Source: Streptomyces sp. Tu 3180 (lineage in GTDB: Bacteria; Actinomycetota; Actinomycetes; Streptomycetales; Streptomycetaceae). From it: a stretch of 64,000 bases of DNA. A model generated the notes under the pieces. It was given only the letters and a program-made list of their open reading frames with translations, was not told where the DNA came from and made no database searches. Shown here in pieces: positions 48,812 to 56,313 of this stretch (its first letter is position 1; every line of letters begins with the position of its first letter). The DNA is taken from positions 2,130,501-2,194,500 of the forward strand of contig NZ_WOXS01000002.1 in NCBI RefSeq assembly GCF_009852415.1. Direction: 5' to 3'. The translations under genes and the position numbers were made by a program.

Positions 48812-50167
48812 TCAGGCGGCGGCCGGGGCGGACTCGACGGTCGGGGCCGGGACCGGGGCGAGGACGCCGAGCGCGGGCCGGAACGGCGCGAGGGCGGGCA
48901 GGTCCGGGGTCAGGTCGGCGTGCCGGTTGCAGGTGTTCACGGCCTGCCGCAGTGACGTGTGCGGGGCGCGGATGCGGGCCCAACCGCCGGTCGAGTCGCC
49001 GGTGATGGCGACGCCGGGGGTGTCGGTGGGAATCTGGATCGCGGCCAAGACGGCGTCCGGGGCGATGTCGCCGAGGGCCATGTTCGCCGAGGATTCGTCG
49101 TTGACGCGGTGGGCGGTGCGACCGGTGAGCTGGGCGCGGAGCATGGTGATGCCCTTGCCGAGTTCGGAGCCGAAGCGCTGCCCACAGATCTCCAGGTAGA
49201 TGCCGGCCGCGCGGCCGAGCTGGGCGAGCCGAGCCAGGGCGGTGATGATCCGGTCCCGGCGCTTTTCCTCATCCTTGGTGGCGAAGAGGGCGAGTTCGGC
49301 GACCTCGTCGACCAGGACCACGATCGGCACCGGCCTCAGGTCTTCGGGCAGGTCCCAGATGTCGGCGGCGATCTCCGCATTCGGCACGTCGGCGGTGATC
49401 CGCTGTTCGGCCCGGATGAGCTGGTAGACGTCCTGCATGTGGGACACGAGGGCGTCGAGGAGTTCGGCGGCGGTGTCAGGGTTGTCGGCGAGCGCGGAGA
49501 ACCGGCGCGCCAGCGGGAACAGCTCCACCCCTTGCTTGCAGTCGATGCCCACCAGGGCGACCCGCTGCGGCGCGAGCGCGGCGACGAGGTTGCGCTGATA
49601 AACCGACTTGCCGGACTCCGTGGCACCGAGGGTGAGCGCGTGCGGCACGGCCCGGTAGTCGCGGTAGTGCACGGCACCGTCCTCGCGCAGGGCGACCGGG
49701 ACCCGCATCGGCCGGGTGTCGACCAGGGCAGGCATCTGCACCCGCTTGAGCACGTCATAGCCGGTCATGCGCACCTCGACGACGCCCGAGCGCAGTTCAC
49801 GGGAGGTGACCCCGTACATGGCGAACGAGTGCCGCAGCCGGTCGCACGAGGCGGCCACGTCGAAGGCGTCCTGACCGGGCCGGAGCTTCAGCCGCAGCAC
49901 CAGGCCGGTACGCGTCACCCGCACCCGCAGGATGCGCGGGGCCCGCGGGCCGGGAACGGGCCGGTTGGTCATCCGGGCCAGCGCCAGACGCCAACGCGGG
50001 GCAGGGACGGTGAGGCCGCAGGCATCCATGACCGAGCCGTAGCGGACCAGGACCCGCAGCGCGGCGAGGGTGACCCCGAAGGTCAGCCAGTACCAGGCGG
50101 GACGCCGCCACCGCAGGAGACCCGCAGCGGCGACGACCAGCACCAGGGCGACGATCAGCCACGTCAT
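48812..50167 (-). CDS. FtsK/SpoIIIE-type conjugative DNA translocase (TraB/TraSA-like)
   Basis: 451 aa. The N-terminal transmembrane helix (about 4-20) and a second hydrophobic stretch precede an FtsK-like ATPase: Walker A GATESGKS (181-188), Walker B VVLVDE (283-288) and ITMLRAQLTGRTAHRVND downstream. It should move double-stranded plasmid DNA between hyphae, so no relaxase is needed and none is present. The binding sites (clt) on the element are not identified. Confidence 0.9.
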   Translation of the reverse strand: MTWLIVALVLVVAAAGLLRWRRPAWYWLTFGVTLAALRVLVRYGSVMDACGLTVPAPRWRLALARMTNRPVPGPRAPRILRVRVTRTGLVLRLKLRPGQDAFDVAASCDRLRHSFAMYGVTSRELRSGVVEVRMTGYDVLKRVQMPALVDTRPMRVPVALREDGAVHYRDYRAVPHALTLGATESGKSVYQRNLVAALAPQRVALVGIDCKQGVELFPLARRFSALADNPDTAAELLDALVSHMQDVYQLIRAEQRITADVPNAEIAADIWDLPEDLRPVPIVVLVDEVAELALFATKDEEKRRDRIITALARLAQLGRAAGIYLEICGQRFGSELGKGITMLRAQLTGRTAHRVNDESSANMALGDIAPDAVLAAIQIPTDTPGVAITGDSTGGWARIRAPHTSLRQAVNTCNRHADLTPDLPALAPFRPALGVLAPVPAPTVESAPAAA

Positions 50168-50170
50168 GGC

Positions 50171-50524
50171 TCAGGCCGCCTTCGAGGCCGAACCCGCAGC
50201 GGCCAGCGAGGTGACCGCGACCGCGCGGAAGGCGATCCCGTGCCGCTTCTGACCGTTGAACTCGTTCTCCCACGGCGAGGCGACCAGGCCGGTCAGGACC
50301 ACCGGGGTGCCCATGGCCAGGTCCTCGGAGACGCCGGACTGCGGAACGGTGAGCTTGAGGATCTCCACCTCGTCGGGCGTGGAGAACATGACCTCCACGA
50401 CCATCAGGGTGGCACCGTCCTTGTCGAGGGCTATCTCACCGGTACGGCGGTCCTTCACCTTGGGCTGCGGTGCCTTGGCGACCATCACGGTGGCGTTCGC
50501 GGTGTCCACGGGAATCTGACGCAT
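50171..50524 (-). CDS. SCO3933-family AICE protein
   Basis: 117 aa, beta-rich: PVDTANATVMVAKAPQPKVKDRRTGEIALDKDGATLMVVEVMF then PVVLTGLVASPWENEFNGQKRHGIAFRAVAVTSL. The pattern suggests an OB-fold-like small protein, annotated as a regulatory protein in related AICEs. First gene of the leftward transfer/replication operon, divergent from the XRE regulator. Confidence 0.78.
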   Translation of the reverse strand: MRQIPVDTANATVMVAKAPQPKVKDRRTGEIALDKDGATLMVVEVMFSTPDEVEILKLTVPQSGVSEDLAMGTPVVLTGLVASPWENEFNGQKRHGIAFRAVAVTSLAAAGSASKAA

Positions 50525-50608
50525 CGTCTTATCTCCTGTTGGGGCGAGGTGTTGACCGACATCCCGTCGGTGAGATCAGGAGACCGTGAGGGAGGGTGGA
50601 CGCATCAC

Positions 50609-50658
50609 CGTCCGTATGGACGTTTAGGGACGTCTGAGCTACCGTCAAAACGTCCCTA
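50609..50658. promoter_or_regulatory. Operator repeats in the divergent control region of the element
   Basis: Between the divergent genes lie CGTCC-GTAT-GGACG (50609-50622) and TAGGGACGT, 16 bases, ACGTCCCTA (50625-50633, 50650-50658). Repeated GGACG/CGTCC arms suggest several binding sites of one regulator, most simply the XRE-DUF5919 protein whose gene begins 24 bases further on. Confidence 0.55.
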
Positions 50659-50681
50659 GCGGTCCCAGTGAAGGGCACGTC

Positions 50682-51413
50682 ATGGCGAACGAGCGTCTGC
50701 GTGCGGCGATTTCAGCGAAGGGCGAGACGATCCAGTCCGTTGCCGAGCACGTCGGAGTGGATCCCAAGAGCGTCGAGCGGTGGATCACCACCGGCCGCAC
50801 TCCTCACCGCGGGCACCGCTGGAAGGCGGCGAGCCTCCTCGGAGTCGACGAGGTCTACATCTGGCCGTCCGTGGAGAAGCAGGCGGAGAAGGCCAGCACG
50901 TCCGAGCTGATCACGTACTACCCGCACCGTGGTGCGGTGCCCGCCCCGCTCTGGTCATCCCTGATCGAGAAGGCGACGGACCAGGTCGACATCCTCGTGT
51001 ACGCCGGACTGTTCCTCTTCGACAGCAATCCGGACCTGCCCGACCAGTTGGCCGAGAAGGCGAAGGCCGGCGCCCAGGTCCGCATCCTGCTCGGCGATCC
51101 CGACTCCGAAGCGGTCCGTCAGCGTGGCGAAGAGGAGGGCATCGGCAACGACCTGGCCGCACGTGCCCGGATCACCCGGCGCTACCTCGAGCCCGCCATG
51201 TCGACGCCCGGGGTCGAAGTCCGGCTGCACGACACGATCCTCTACAACTCGATCTACCGGTTCGACGAGGACGTTCTCGTGAACCCGCACGTCCTCGGAG
51301 CTCCCGCCGGCCAGAACCCGGTGATGCACTTCCGGTACCTCCCCGGAGCGCGGACCTTCCGGCACTACATGCGGAGCTTCGACTACGCATGGGAGCGGGG
51401 CCGGACGGCATAG
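50682..51413 (+). CDS. XRE-family regulator with C-terminal DUF5919 (PLD-like) domain
   Basis: 243 aa. N-terminal HTH (LRAAISAKGETIQSVAEHVGVDPKSVERWITTGRTPH), then a DUF5919 domain starting near AELITYYPHRGAVPAPLW with alternating strands similar to phospholipase D-like folds (VDILVYAGLFLFDSN, AQVRILLGDPDSEAV, VEVRLHDTILYNSIYRFDEDVLV), but without an HKD motif. Likely main switch of the element, sensing a ligand with DUF5919. Starts the rightward operon with the NUDIX gene. Confidence 0.85.
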   Translation: MANERLRAAISAKGETIQSVAEHVGVDPKSVERWITTGRTPHRGHRWKAASLLGVDEVYIWPSVEKQAEKASTSELITYYPHRGAVPAPLWSSLIEKATDQVDILVYAGLFLFDSNPDLPDQLAEKAKAGAQVRILLGDPDSEAVRQRGEEEGIGNDLAARARITRRYLEPAMSTPGVEVRLHDTILYNSIYRFDEDVLVNPHVLGAPAGQNPVMHFRYLPGARTFRHYMRSFDYAWERGRTA

Positions 51414-51441
51414 CAGGCCCCGGACGTGCAACGCTGAACAC

Positions 51442-51912
51442 ATGGCCCGTGTTGACTACTTCAACGATCCCAACGCTCCGAAGGCGAACAGCCTCGTCCC
51501 CTCCGTGACCGCCGTGGCCCGCAACAAGGCCGGGGAAGTCCTGCTGATCCACAAGACCGACAACGATCTTTGGGCCCTGCCCGGAGGTGGCATCGACCTG
51601 GGCGAGTCAGCGCCCGACGCAGCCGTACGCGAGACGAAGGAAGAGACCGGCTTCGACGTGGAGGTGACCGGCCTCGTCGGCATCTACACCAACCCCGGGC
51701 ACGTCATGGCATACGACGACGGCGAGGTCCGTCAGCAGTTCTCCATCTGCTTCCACGCCCGCATCACCGGCGGCCAGCTGCGGACGAGCAGCGAGAGCAA
51801 GGAAGTGGCCTTCGTCGACCCGAGCAAGCTGGACGAGCTGAACATCCACCCGTCGATGCGCATGCGGATCGAGCACGGCCTGGCCGACCGGGCGGAGCCC
51901 TACATCGGCTGA
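51442..51912 (+). CDS. NUDIX hydrolase, Pif-like
   Basis: 156 aa. A full Nudix box, GGIDLGESAPDAAVRETKEETGF, spans about residues 49-71. In pSAM2 a NUDIX-domain protein, Pif, gives immunity against re-entry of the same element between hyphae; the same position here supports that role. ATG at 51442, 28 bases after the regulator. The 3' end overlaps the converging HD gene by 13 bases. Confidence 0.85.
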   Translation: MARVDYFNDPNAPKANSLVPSVTAVARNKAGEVLLIHKTDNDLWALPGGGIDLGESAPDAAVRETKEETGFDVEVTGLVGIYTNPGHVMAYDDGEVRQQFSICFHARITGGQLRTSSESKEVAFVDPSKLDELNIHPSMRMRIEHGLADRAEPYIG

Positions 51913-52460
51913 TGCGCCATGCGGTCGCGAGTCCGTTCGACAGCGCCCTGAAGATAAGGCCGCGCCTTGCTGATCGCGTTGTGTACCTCGCTGCCCGGCT
52001 CGTAGCGGACCAGGATCTCGTCAATCCGGATGTCGAAGTCGAAGGACTGCCCGGCGGGGCCGGTCGTCATGTCGGCGAAAATCAGGGCGTCCAGGACCGG
52101 CGAGTCTTCCCGCTCATAGACGGCCAGCTCTGCCGAGAGTCCGCGCTGCTCCGCCTCGTACACGGCTCCGGAGTGATGAGCGACCAGCCGCACCAGGCGC
52201 GCCGGCGCACCCAGCGATTCGAGGTGCCGGGCACCGTCGAGGGGATGGAACCCGGTGTCACGCAGCTCGGGCGCGTAGCCGATGTCATGCAGCCATGCGG
52301 CAGCGACAAGGAGATCCCGGTCTGCCTCGGACACAGCCGCAGAAGCCTCGCGAGCCCGAGCCGCCACGGCCTGAGTGTGCAGCCAGCGGTTCCCGAGCGG
52401 AGGAAGCAGAGACTCGGCGAGTTCGGCCGCTCCCTGGGGTGTGTCCAGTGCAGAAGGCAT
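51900..52460 (-). CDS. HD-domain phosphohydrolase
   Basis: 186 aa. HD motif in AAWLHDIGYAPELRDTGFHPLDGARHL, with the first His in NRWLHTQAVAA and a later Asp in LIFADMT. It suggests hydrolysis of a nucleotide. HD genes of this size follow pif in many AICEs; the substrate is unknown. Faces the NUDIX gene. Confidence 0.83.
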   Translation of the reverse strand: MPSALDTPQGAAELAESLLPPLGNRWLHTQAVAARAREASAAVSEADRDLLVAAAWLHDIGYAPELRDTGFHPLDGARHLESLGAPARLVRLVAHHSGAVYEAEQRGLSAELAVYEREDSPVLDALIFADMTTGPAGQSFDFDIRIDEILVRYEPGSEVHNAISKARPYLQGAVERTRDRMAHQPM

Positions 52461-52886
52461 GGATGGAACGGTAGCCGAGTCGAGTAGTGCGCCGACAGGC
52501 CACGATCGAGCGGTTGCCGACCAGAGCGCGGTAAGACTTTCCCTACTTCATCAAGGCCCGCGCACGGCGCGGGCGCGCGCCGCCTCTGCGGCGCGGCCTG
52601 CCTCCTGTCTGCGCCCCGGCTGGCCGCGCCCGGCGGCGCGCTCGGCGGCTGCGGGCATAAAGCAGGGAGACACCCTCTGTGGCTGGGGCGGTCGGCTCCA
52701 CGGCTTTAGGCAGCCACTTTGGGGCGAGCCTCTAAGATCTTGGCCCCAACATCGTGCTTTAACGGGCAGGTCCACAGACTGCCCGACTCGCCATCAGCTT
52801 ACGGGGCCAAGATCACTCGCCCCAAAGCAGCTCCAGCCCAAAGCCGCTCCACCGACCTTCAACACGAAGGCGACCACGAGCACCAT
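52461..52886. other. Noncoding stretch with GC-rich repeats and a nested hairpin, possible origin or structured RNA
   Basis: No convincing gene. From 52550 to 52665 is a run of inverted GCGCGG/CCGCGC-type repeats in a GC-extreme segment. From 52700 GC falls sharply into the hairpin and the RelA/SpoT cargo. Replication origin (dso/sso) or transfer locus functions are possible here; nothing in the sequence decides between them. Confidence 0.45.
52717..52827. repeat. Nested 111-nt inverted-repeat structure (three coaxial stems)
   Basis: Outer stem 52717-52728 with 52816-52827 (CTTTGGGGCGAG, 12/12). Middle stem 52736-52747 with 52803-52814 (GATCTTGGCCCC, 12/12). Inner hairpin 52763-52769 with 52779-52785 (CGGGCAG, 7/7). 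The bulge on the left between outer and middle stems is 7 bases, on the right 1. It could be a cruciform origin, a small RNA, an attenuator or terminal inverted repeats of a tiny element. Confidence 0.65.
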
Positions 52887-54041
52887 CTATTGACCGTTCG
52901 AAATCTCGGCAAACTTCGCCTTCAGCTTACGGACCGTTTGCTCATGGTAAGGCGGATCCGCTACGTCACCGCTGGCACACTTATAGAGATGCACGTAGAA
53001 AAGGCCAACACCCAACGGAAGCACATTGAAGTCATCATCATCGACAAAATCCGGCACATCGGAATCTCGGTCCTCCCCACCGCTTGAACCCTTAGGCCAA
53101 AGGGGGCCAACTTTCTTGTCCGAAATCCAGCCACGGGCAAAATTGGCGATCGCGTCAAAGTTCTGCTCAATATAGCCTTTAACTTCAGCCAGAGTCTCGA
53201 ATCCCGCACCTTCCAATTCATCTTGGCGAGTTGCGGCGTAACCTCGATCTGAACGCGTGAGCGACATCCCGACAGACTTAGCGATTTGCCGATCCAGCCG
53301 TCGAGCCAAAGGCTCCGTCCTAATGAACGCATACACGGAATCTTGATCAATGGCCACCTCCCTCCACTGCCGGCCACTTGCCGCCTGGAGAGAGCGCTGG
53401 TGCCTGTCCAGGTAATTTCTAATCTCCTGAAACTCATTGTCGGCCACTTCCAAGAGGCCAGCGATCCGCGAAAATCTCCGCCTGATCTCCACAGGAACAG
53501 CACTTGAGCTCTTGTAGCCCAAGTCGTGTTCAATTTCGGCCCACGCGTGCTGCAAAATGGATCTAATCTGGATCTCGAAAGTTACGTCGGCAAACCTGGC
53601 ATACTCTGCAAGCTGTGCCCTGCCCCCTCCAAGGCTGGCCACAAAATGCAAAGATAGGTAGCCGAATCGATCCGGATCTAGCAGCGCCCTCTTATCGGTA
53701 GAATTGTCTTCGTCAATTGAGAACTCTTGGCGAACGAGTTTAGCGACATGGTCAACGTCATCGGGGAAGTACGTAACAATACGCACACCCAACATGTCAG
53801 TCAAATCGCCAATTCCAGTATAGCTCTTCGCGGGATTGGCTAGTTTGCGAACGGTGCTAGTTTTAGTCTTCACGCGCGACCGAACATAATGGAACTGGAT
53901 ACCCTGAGATATGAGCAACTCCCGAAGGAGGGATTCCAATGCGGGAGCAAAGTTCCTCAGCGATTGCGCAATTTCTTCGTAATCCGCATCCTGTTCAGGC
54001 ACGTTCCCCTCCACTGTCGCCCCAGCATCGTGATCCCGCAT
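52887..54041 (-). CDS. RelA/SpoT-type alarmone synthetase, cargo of the element
   Basis: 384 aa. The synthetase core covers about residues 40-215: RSRVKTKTSTVRKL, GDLTDMLGVRIVTY, FGYLSLHF, EIQIRSILQHAWAEIEHDLGYK, all needed for ATP/GTP pyrophosphoryl transfer. There is no HD hydrolase and no TGS/ACT, so it is a small alarmone synthetase with a ~170-residue C-terminal domain of unknown fold. Length resembles CapRel-type fused toxin-antitoxins, which act in phage defence, but this is inferred. Base composition is far lower in GC than its neighbours, marking recent foreign origin. Confidence 0.85.
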   Translation of the reverse strand: MRDHDAGATVEGNVPEQDADYEEIAQSLRNFAPALESLLRELLISQGIQFHYVRSRVKTKTSTVRKLANPAKSYTGIGDLTDMLGVRIVTYFPDDVDHVAKLVRQEFSIDEDNSTDKRALLDPDRFGYLSLHFVASLGGGRAQLAEYARFADVTFEIQIRSILQHAWAEIEHDLGYKSSSAVPVEIRRRFSRIAGLLEVADNEFQEIRNYLDRHQRSLQAASGRQWREVAIDQDSVYAFIRTEPLARRLDRQIAKSVGMSLTRSDRGYAATRQDELEGAGFETLAEVKGYIEQNFDAIANFARGWISDKKVGPLWPKGSSGGEDRDSDVPDFVDDDDFNVLPLGVGLFYVHLYKCASGDVADPPYHEQTVRKLKAKFAEISNGQ

Positions 54042-54282
54042 CCTGCCATCCTAGGTGGTCCTTCGGCATCGCATGGTGTTTCTCGAAGTAAGAGAGTTTG
54101 ATGACTCAGGTCAGCGCTCGCCCCTCTCGCACCCCAGTGCAATTCATGCACGAGCGCCCTCCCGGGCCGTCCTCGGGCCGTGGAAGGGCGCTCAACCATG
54201 ACCAACGCTGACAACCGTCAACAGCTCGACAGCAGGTCAGAGCGATGATCAAGTAGACGGCCGCAGGTCACGGCCGTCGTCG
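54042..54282. other. Right end of the element: no gene, inverted and direct repeats
   Basis: 241 bases between the RelA/SpoT start and attR. Holds the inverted repeat GAGCGCCCT/AGGGCGCTC (about 54152-54193), two CGGGCCGT copies inside its loop, CAGGTCAG at 54107-54114, and the arm-site candidates at 54232-54240 and 54263-54270. Likely attP-arm DNA. Confidence 0.5.
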
Positions 54283-54297
54283 GTCAGTTGTGGCTGT
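54283..54297. repeat. Right attachment site core (attR), overlapping the dapD stop
   Basis: Identical to attL. Read in the dapD direction it is ACAGCCACAACTGAC: the last three sense codons' bases plus the TGA stop. The gene end is thus unchanged by insertion. Confidence 0.85.
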
Positions 54298-55273
54298 GCA
54301 GGATCTCGTTCAGGCCGCCCCAGACCGCGTTGTTCGGCCGGGCCTCGACCGTGCCGGTGACGGAGTTGCGGCGGAAGAGGATGTTGGAGGCGCCGGACAG
54401 TTCGCGGGCCTTGACGACCTGGCCGTCGGGCATGGTGACGCGGGTACCGGCGGTGACGTAGAGGCCGGCCTCGACCACGCACTCGTCGCCGAGCGCGATG
54501 CCCACGCCCGCCTCGGCGCCGATCAGGCAGCGCTCGCCGATGGAGATGATCACGTTGCCGCCGCCGGAGAGCGTGCCCATGGTGGAGGCGCCGCCGCCGA
54601 TGTCCGAGCCGTCGCCGATCACGACGCCGGCGGAGATGCGGCCCTCGACCATCGACGTGCCGAGCGTGCCGGCGTTGAAGTTGACGAAGCCCTCGTGCAT
54701 GACCGTGGTGCCCTCGGCGAGGTGGGCGCCCAGGCGGACCCGGTCGGCGTCGGCGATGCGCACGCCCTTGGGGGCGACGTAGTCCGTCATGCGGGGGAAC
54801 TTGTCGACGGACGTCACGGCCAGGTGGTGGCCCTCGGCGCGGGCGTTGAGCCGCACCTTCTCGAGGTCGTCCACGGCGACCGGGCCGAGCGAGGTCCAGG
54901 CGACGTTGGCGAGGAAGCCGAAGATGCCGTCCAGGTTCTGGCCGTGCGGCTTGACCAGGCGGTGCGAGAGCAGGTGCAGGCGCAGGTAGACGTCGTGCGC
55001 GTCGACCGGCTTCTCGTCGAGCGAGGAGATGACCGTGCGGACCGCGACGACCTCGACGCCACGGCGGGCGTCCGGCCCGATCGCCGCGGTCGCGCCGCCG
55101 CCCAGGAGCTCCGCGGCCTGTTCGGCGGAGAGCCGCTCGGTGCCGGAGGGGCCGGGCTCGGCGACGAGTTCGGGCGCGGGGAACCAGGTGTCGAGGACGG
55201 TGCCGTCGGCGGCGACGGTGGCGAGGCCGGCGGCCGCGGCGCCGGTGGTGCGGTGAGCAGTCGTGTCGGTCAT
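54284..55273 (-). CDS. dapD: 2,3,4,5-tetrahydropyridine-2,6-dicarboxylate N-succinyltransferase
   Basis: 329 aa. Left-handed beta-helix acyltransferase of the succinylase branch of diaminopimelate/lysine synthesis; hexapeptide-like repeats run through [44 protein letters not shown]. Actinobacterial type by length and N-terminal domain. Complete: the C-terminus [12 protein letters not shown] ends in the attachment core of the inserted element. Transcription now continues into the element. Confidence 0.93.
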   Translation of the reverse strand: MTDTTAHRTTGAAAAGLATVAADGTVLDTWFPAPELVAEPGPSGTERLSAEQAAELLGGGATAAIGPDARRGVEVVAVRTVISSLDEKPVDAHDVYLRLHLLSHRLVKPHGQNLDGIFGFLANVAWTSLGPVAVDDLEKVRLNARAEGHHLAVTSVDKFPRMTDYVAPKGVRIADADRVRLGAHLAEGTTVMHEGFVNFNAGTLGTSMVEGRISAGVVIGDGSDIGGGASTMGTLSGGGNVIISIGERCLIGAEAGVGIALGDECVVEAGLYVTAGTRVTMPDGQVVKARELSGASNILFRRNSVTGTVEARPNNAVWGGLNEILHSHN

Positions 55274-55361
55274 GAGGGCAACCTAACCGGCGGGGGGCCG
55301 ACGATGCGAACCGGTGCGCCCGTATCTCACGTGCCGGGCGAGCGGCCCGGTGCCGCGGCCC

Positions 55362-55904
55362 TCAGCGTCCCGGGATGAGGCGCGCCAGCATCTCCCGGGC
55401 GTACTCCTCGTCGTAGGGCGTGCCGGTCAGCAGGACCTGGAGGCAGATGCCGTCCAGCAGCGCGACCAGGGCGCGGGCGGTGACCGGGTCCGTGCGGCGG
55501 GACAGGCGCTCGGCGACGCCCTCGCACCATTCGGCCGCGACGGGGCGCAGGGCGGGGCGCCGCAGGGCGGCCAGGTACAGCTCGTACTCCAGCTCCACGC
55601 CGGTGCGCTCACCGGCGAGCCACTCGCCCGTCAGCGCGGCGAGTTCGGCCGCCAGGTCGGTCTCCGGGTCCTGCAGGCCGTCGCGCGCGGCGATCATCTG
55701 GGAGAAGCCCTCGTTCGCCTGGCGCAGGGCGGCGACCAGCAGTTCGTCGAGGGTCTTGAAGTGGTACGTCGTGGAGCCGAGCGGGACGTCGGCCTCGGCG
55801 GCGACGCTGCGGTGGCTGAGCCCCGCGATGCCGCCGCGGCCCACCACCCGGATCGCCGCGTCGATGATCCGCTGCCGCCGTCCGGGGTCGTGGCGCCGGG
55901 TCAT
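55362..55904 (-). CDS. TetR-family regulator of the SMR efflux gene
   Basis: 180 aa. N-terminal HTH (RRQRIIDAAIRVVGRGGIAGLSHRSVAAEADVPLGSTTYHFKTLDELL) and a helical ligand domain. The ATG touches the SMR stop (TGATG), so it is the second gene of a two-gene operon. Expected to repress it through the dyad at 56225-56240 until a cationic drug binds. Confidence 0.88.
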   Translation of the reverse strand: MTRRHDPGRRQRIIDAAIRVVGRGGIAGLSHRSVAAEADVPLGSTTYHFKTLDELLVAALRQANEGFSQMIAARDGLQDPETDLAAELAALTGEWLAGERTGVELEYELYLAALRRPALRPVAAEWCEGVAERLSRRTDPVTARALVALLDGICLQVLLTGTPYDEEYAREMLARLIPGR

Positions 55905-56224
55905 CAGTGCGCGCCGCCCAGGTTCAGCACCACCACGCCGACGATGATCAGCGCGATGCCGGCGGCCTTGGCGAGGGTCATCCCCTCGCCCATGAACACG
56001 ATCCCTATGGTGGCGATCGCGGCGGTGCCGACGCCGGACCAGATGGCGTAGGCGGTGCCGACGGAGAGGGTCTTCAGGGTCTGCGCGAGCAGCCCGAAGG
56101 AGACGAGGTACCCGAGGAGGGTCAGCAGGGACGGTCCGAGTCTGCTGAAGCCGTCGCTGTACTTCATGGCGGTGGTCCCGGCGACCTCGGCGGCGATGGC
56201 GCCGGCCAGCAGCAGGTATCCCAT
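55904..56224 (-). CDS. Small multidrug resistance (SMR) efflux protein
   Basis: 106 aa, four helices. The membrane Glu in LLAGAIAAEVAGTTAMKYSDGF (about 13) is the SMR proton/drug site; SVGTAYAIWSGVGT is also diagnostic. Exports quaternary ammonium-type cations as a dimer. There is no ribosome site, and the start codon directly abuts the palindrome, suggesting a leaderless message. Confidence 0.9.
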   Translation of the reverse strand: MGYLLLAGAIAAEVAGTTAMKYSDGFSRLGPSLLTLLGYLVSFGLLAQTLKTLSVGTAYAIWSGVGTAAIATIGIVFMGEGMTLAKAAGIALIIVGVVVLNLGGAH

Positions 56225-56240
56225 GTGTACGAGCGTACAC
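56225..56240. promoter_or_regulatory. Palindromic operator abutting the SMR start
   Basis: GTGTACG-AG-CGTACAC, a perfect 7+7 dyad, ends at the base before the SMR ATG. A TetR dimer here would block the promoter and start. Confidence 0.65.
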
Positions 56241-56263
56241 AACGGCTCCCGGGCCGCACACGC

Positions 56264-56296
56264 GGAACGGCGACGCCCCGCGGGCGTCGCCGTTCC
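56264..56296 (-). terminator. Terminator of the suf operon
   Basis: A perfect 15-bp stem GGAACGGCGACGCCC / GGGCGTCGCCGTTCC with a CGC loop, 17 bases after the sufT stop. Confidence 0.8.
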
Positions 56297-56313
56297 TGGA
56301 ACTGCCGTGCGTC

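Larger units (their letters stand above)
43449..54297. mobile_element. 10.8-kb actinomycete integrative conjugative element (AICE) integrated at the 3' end of dapD
   Basis: Bounded by a 15-bp perfect direct repeat (43449-43463, 54283-54297). Content and order match pSAM2-type AICEs: int and xis next to one end, an HUH replication initiator, Spd-like small proteins, a DUF2637 protein and a single FtsK-like translocase for double-stranded transfer, then a divergent regulator, a Pif-like NUDIX protein and an HD protein. A RelA/SpoT gene of much lower GC fills the slot by the right end. All functional modules look intact, so the element may still be mobile. Confidence 0.88.

Noticed and set aside
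52550..52665. GC-rich repeat segment as a CRISPR array
   Set aside because: Repeats are short, irregular and palindromic, with no unique spacers of regular length and no cas genes.
52719..53087. Short plus-strand frame over the hairpin and the end of the RelA/SpoT gene
   Set aside because: It overlaps the conserved antisense coding region and half of it is the inverted-repeat DNA; no homology is recognisable.
43497..54180. GGGCCGTC-type repeats in the int 3' end and again near 54160 as further att sequence
   Set aside because: Only partly similar, in coding DNA on one side, and readily explained by GC bias.
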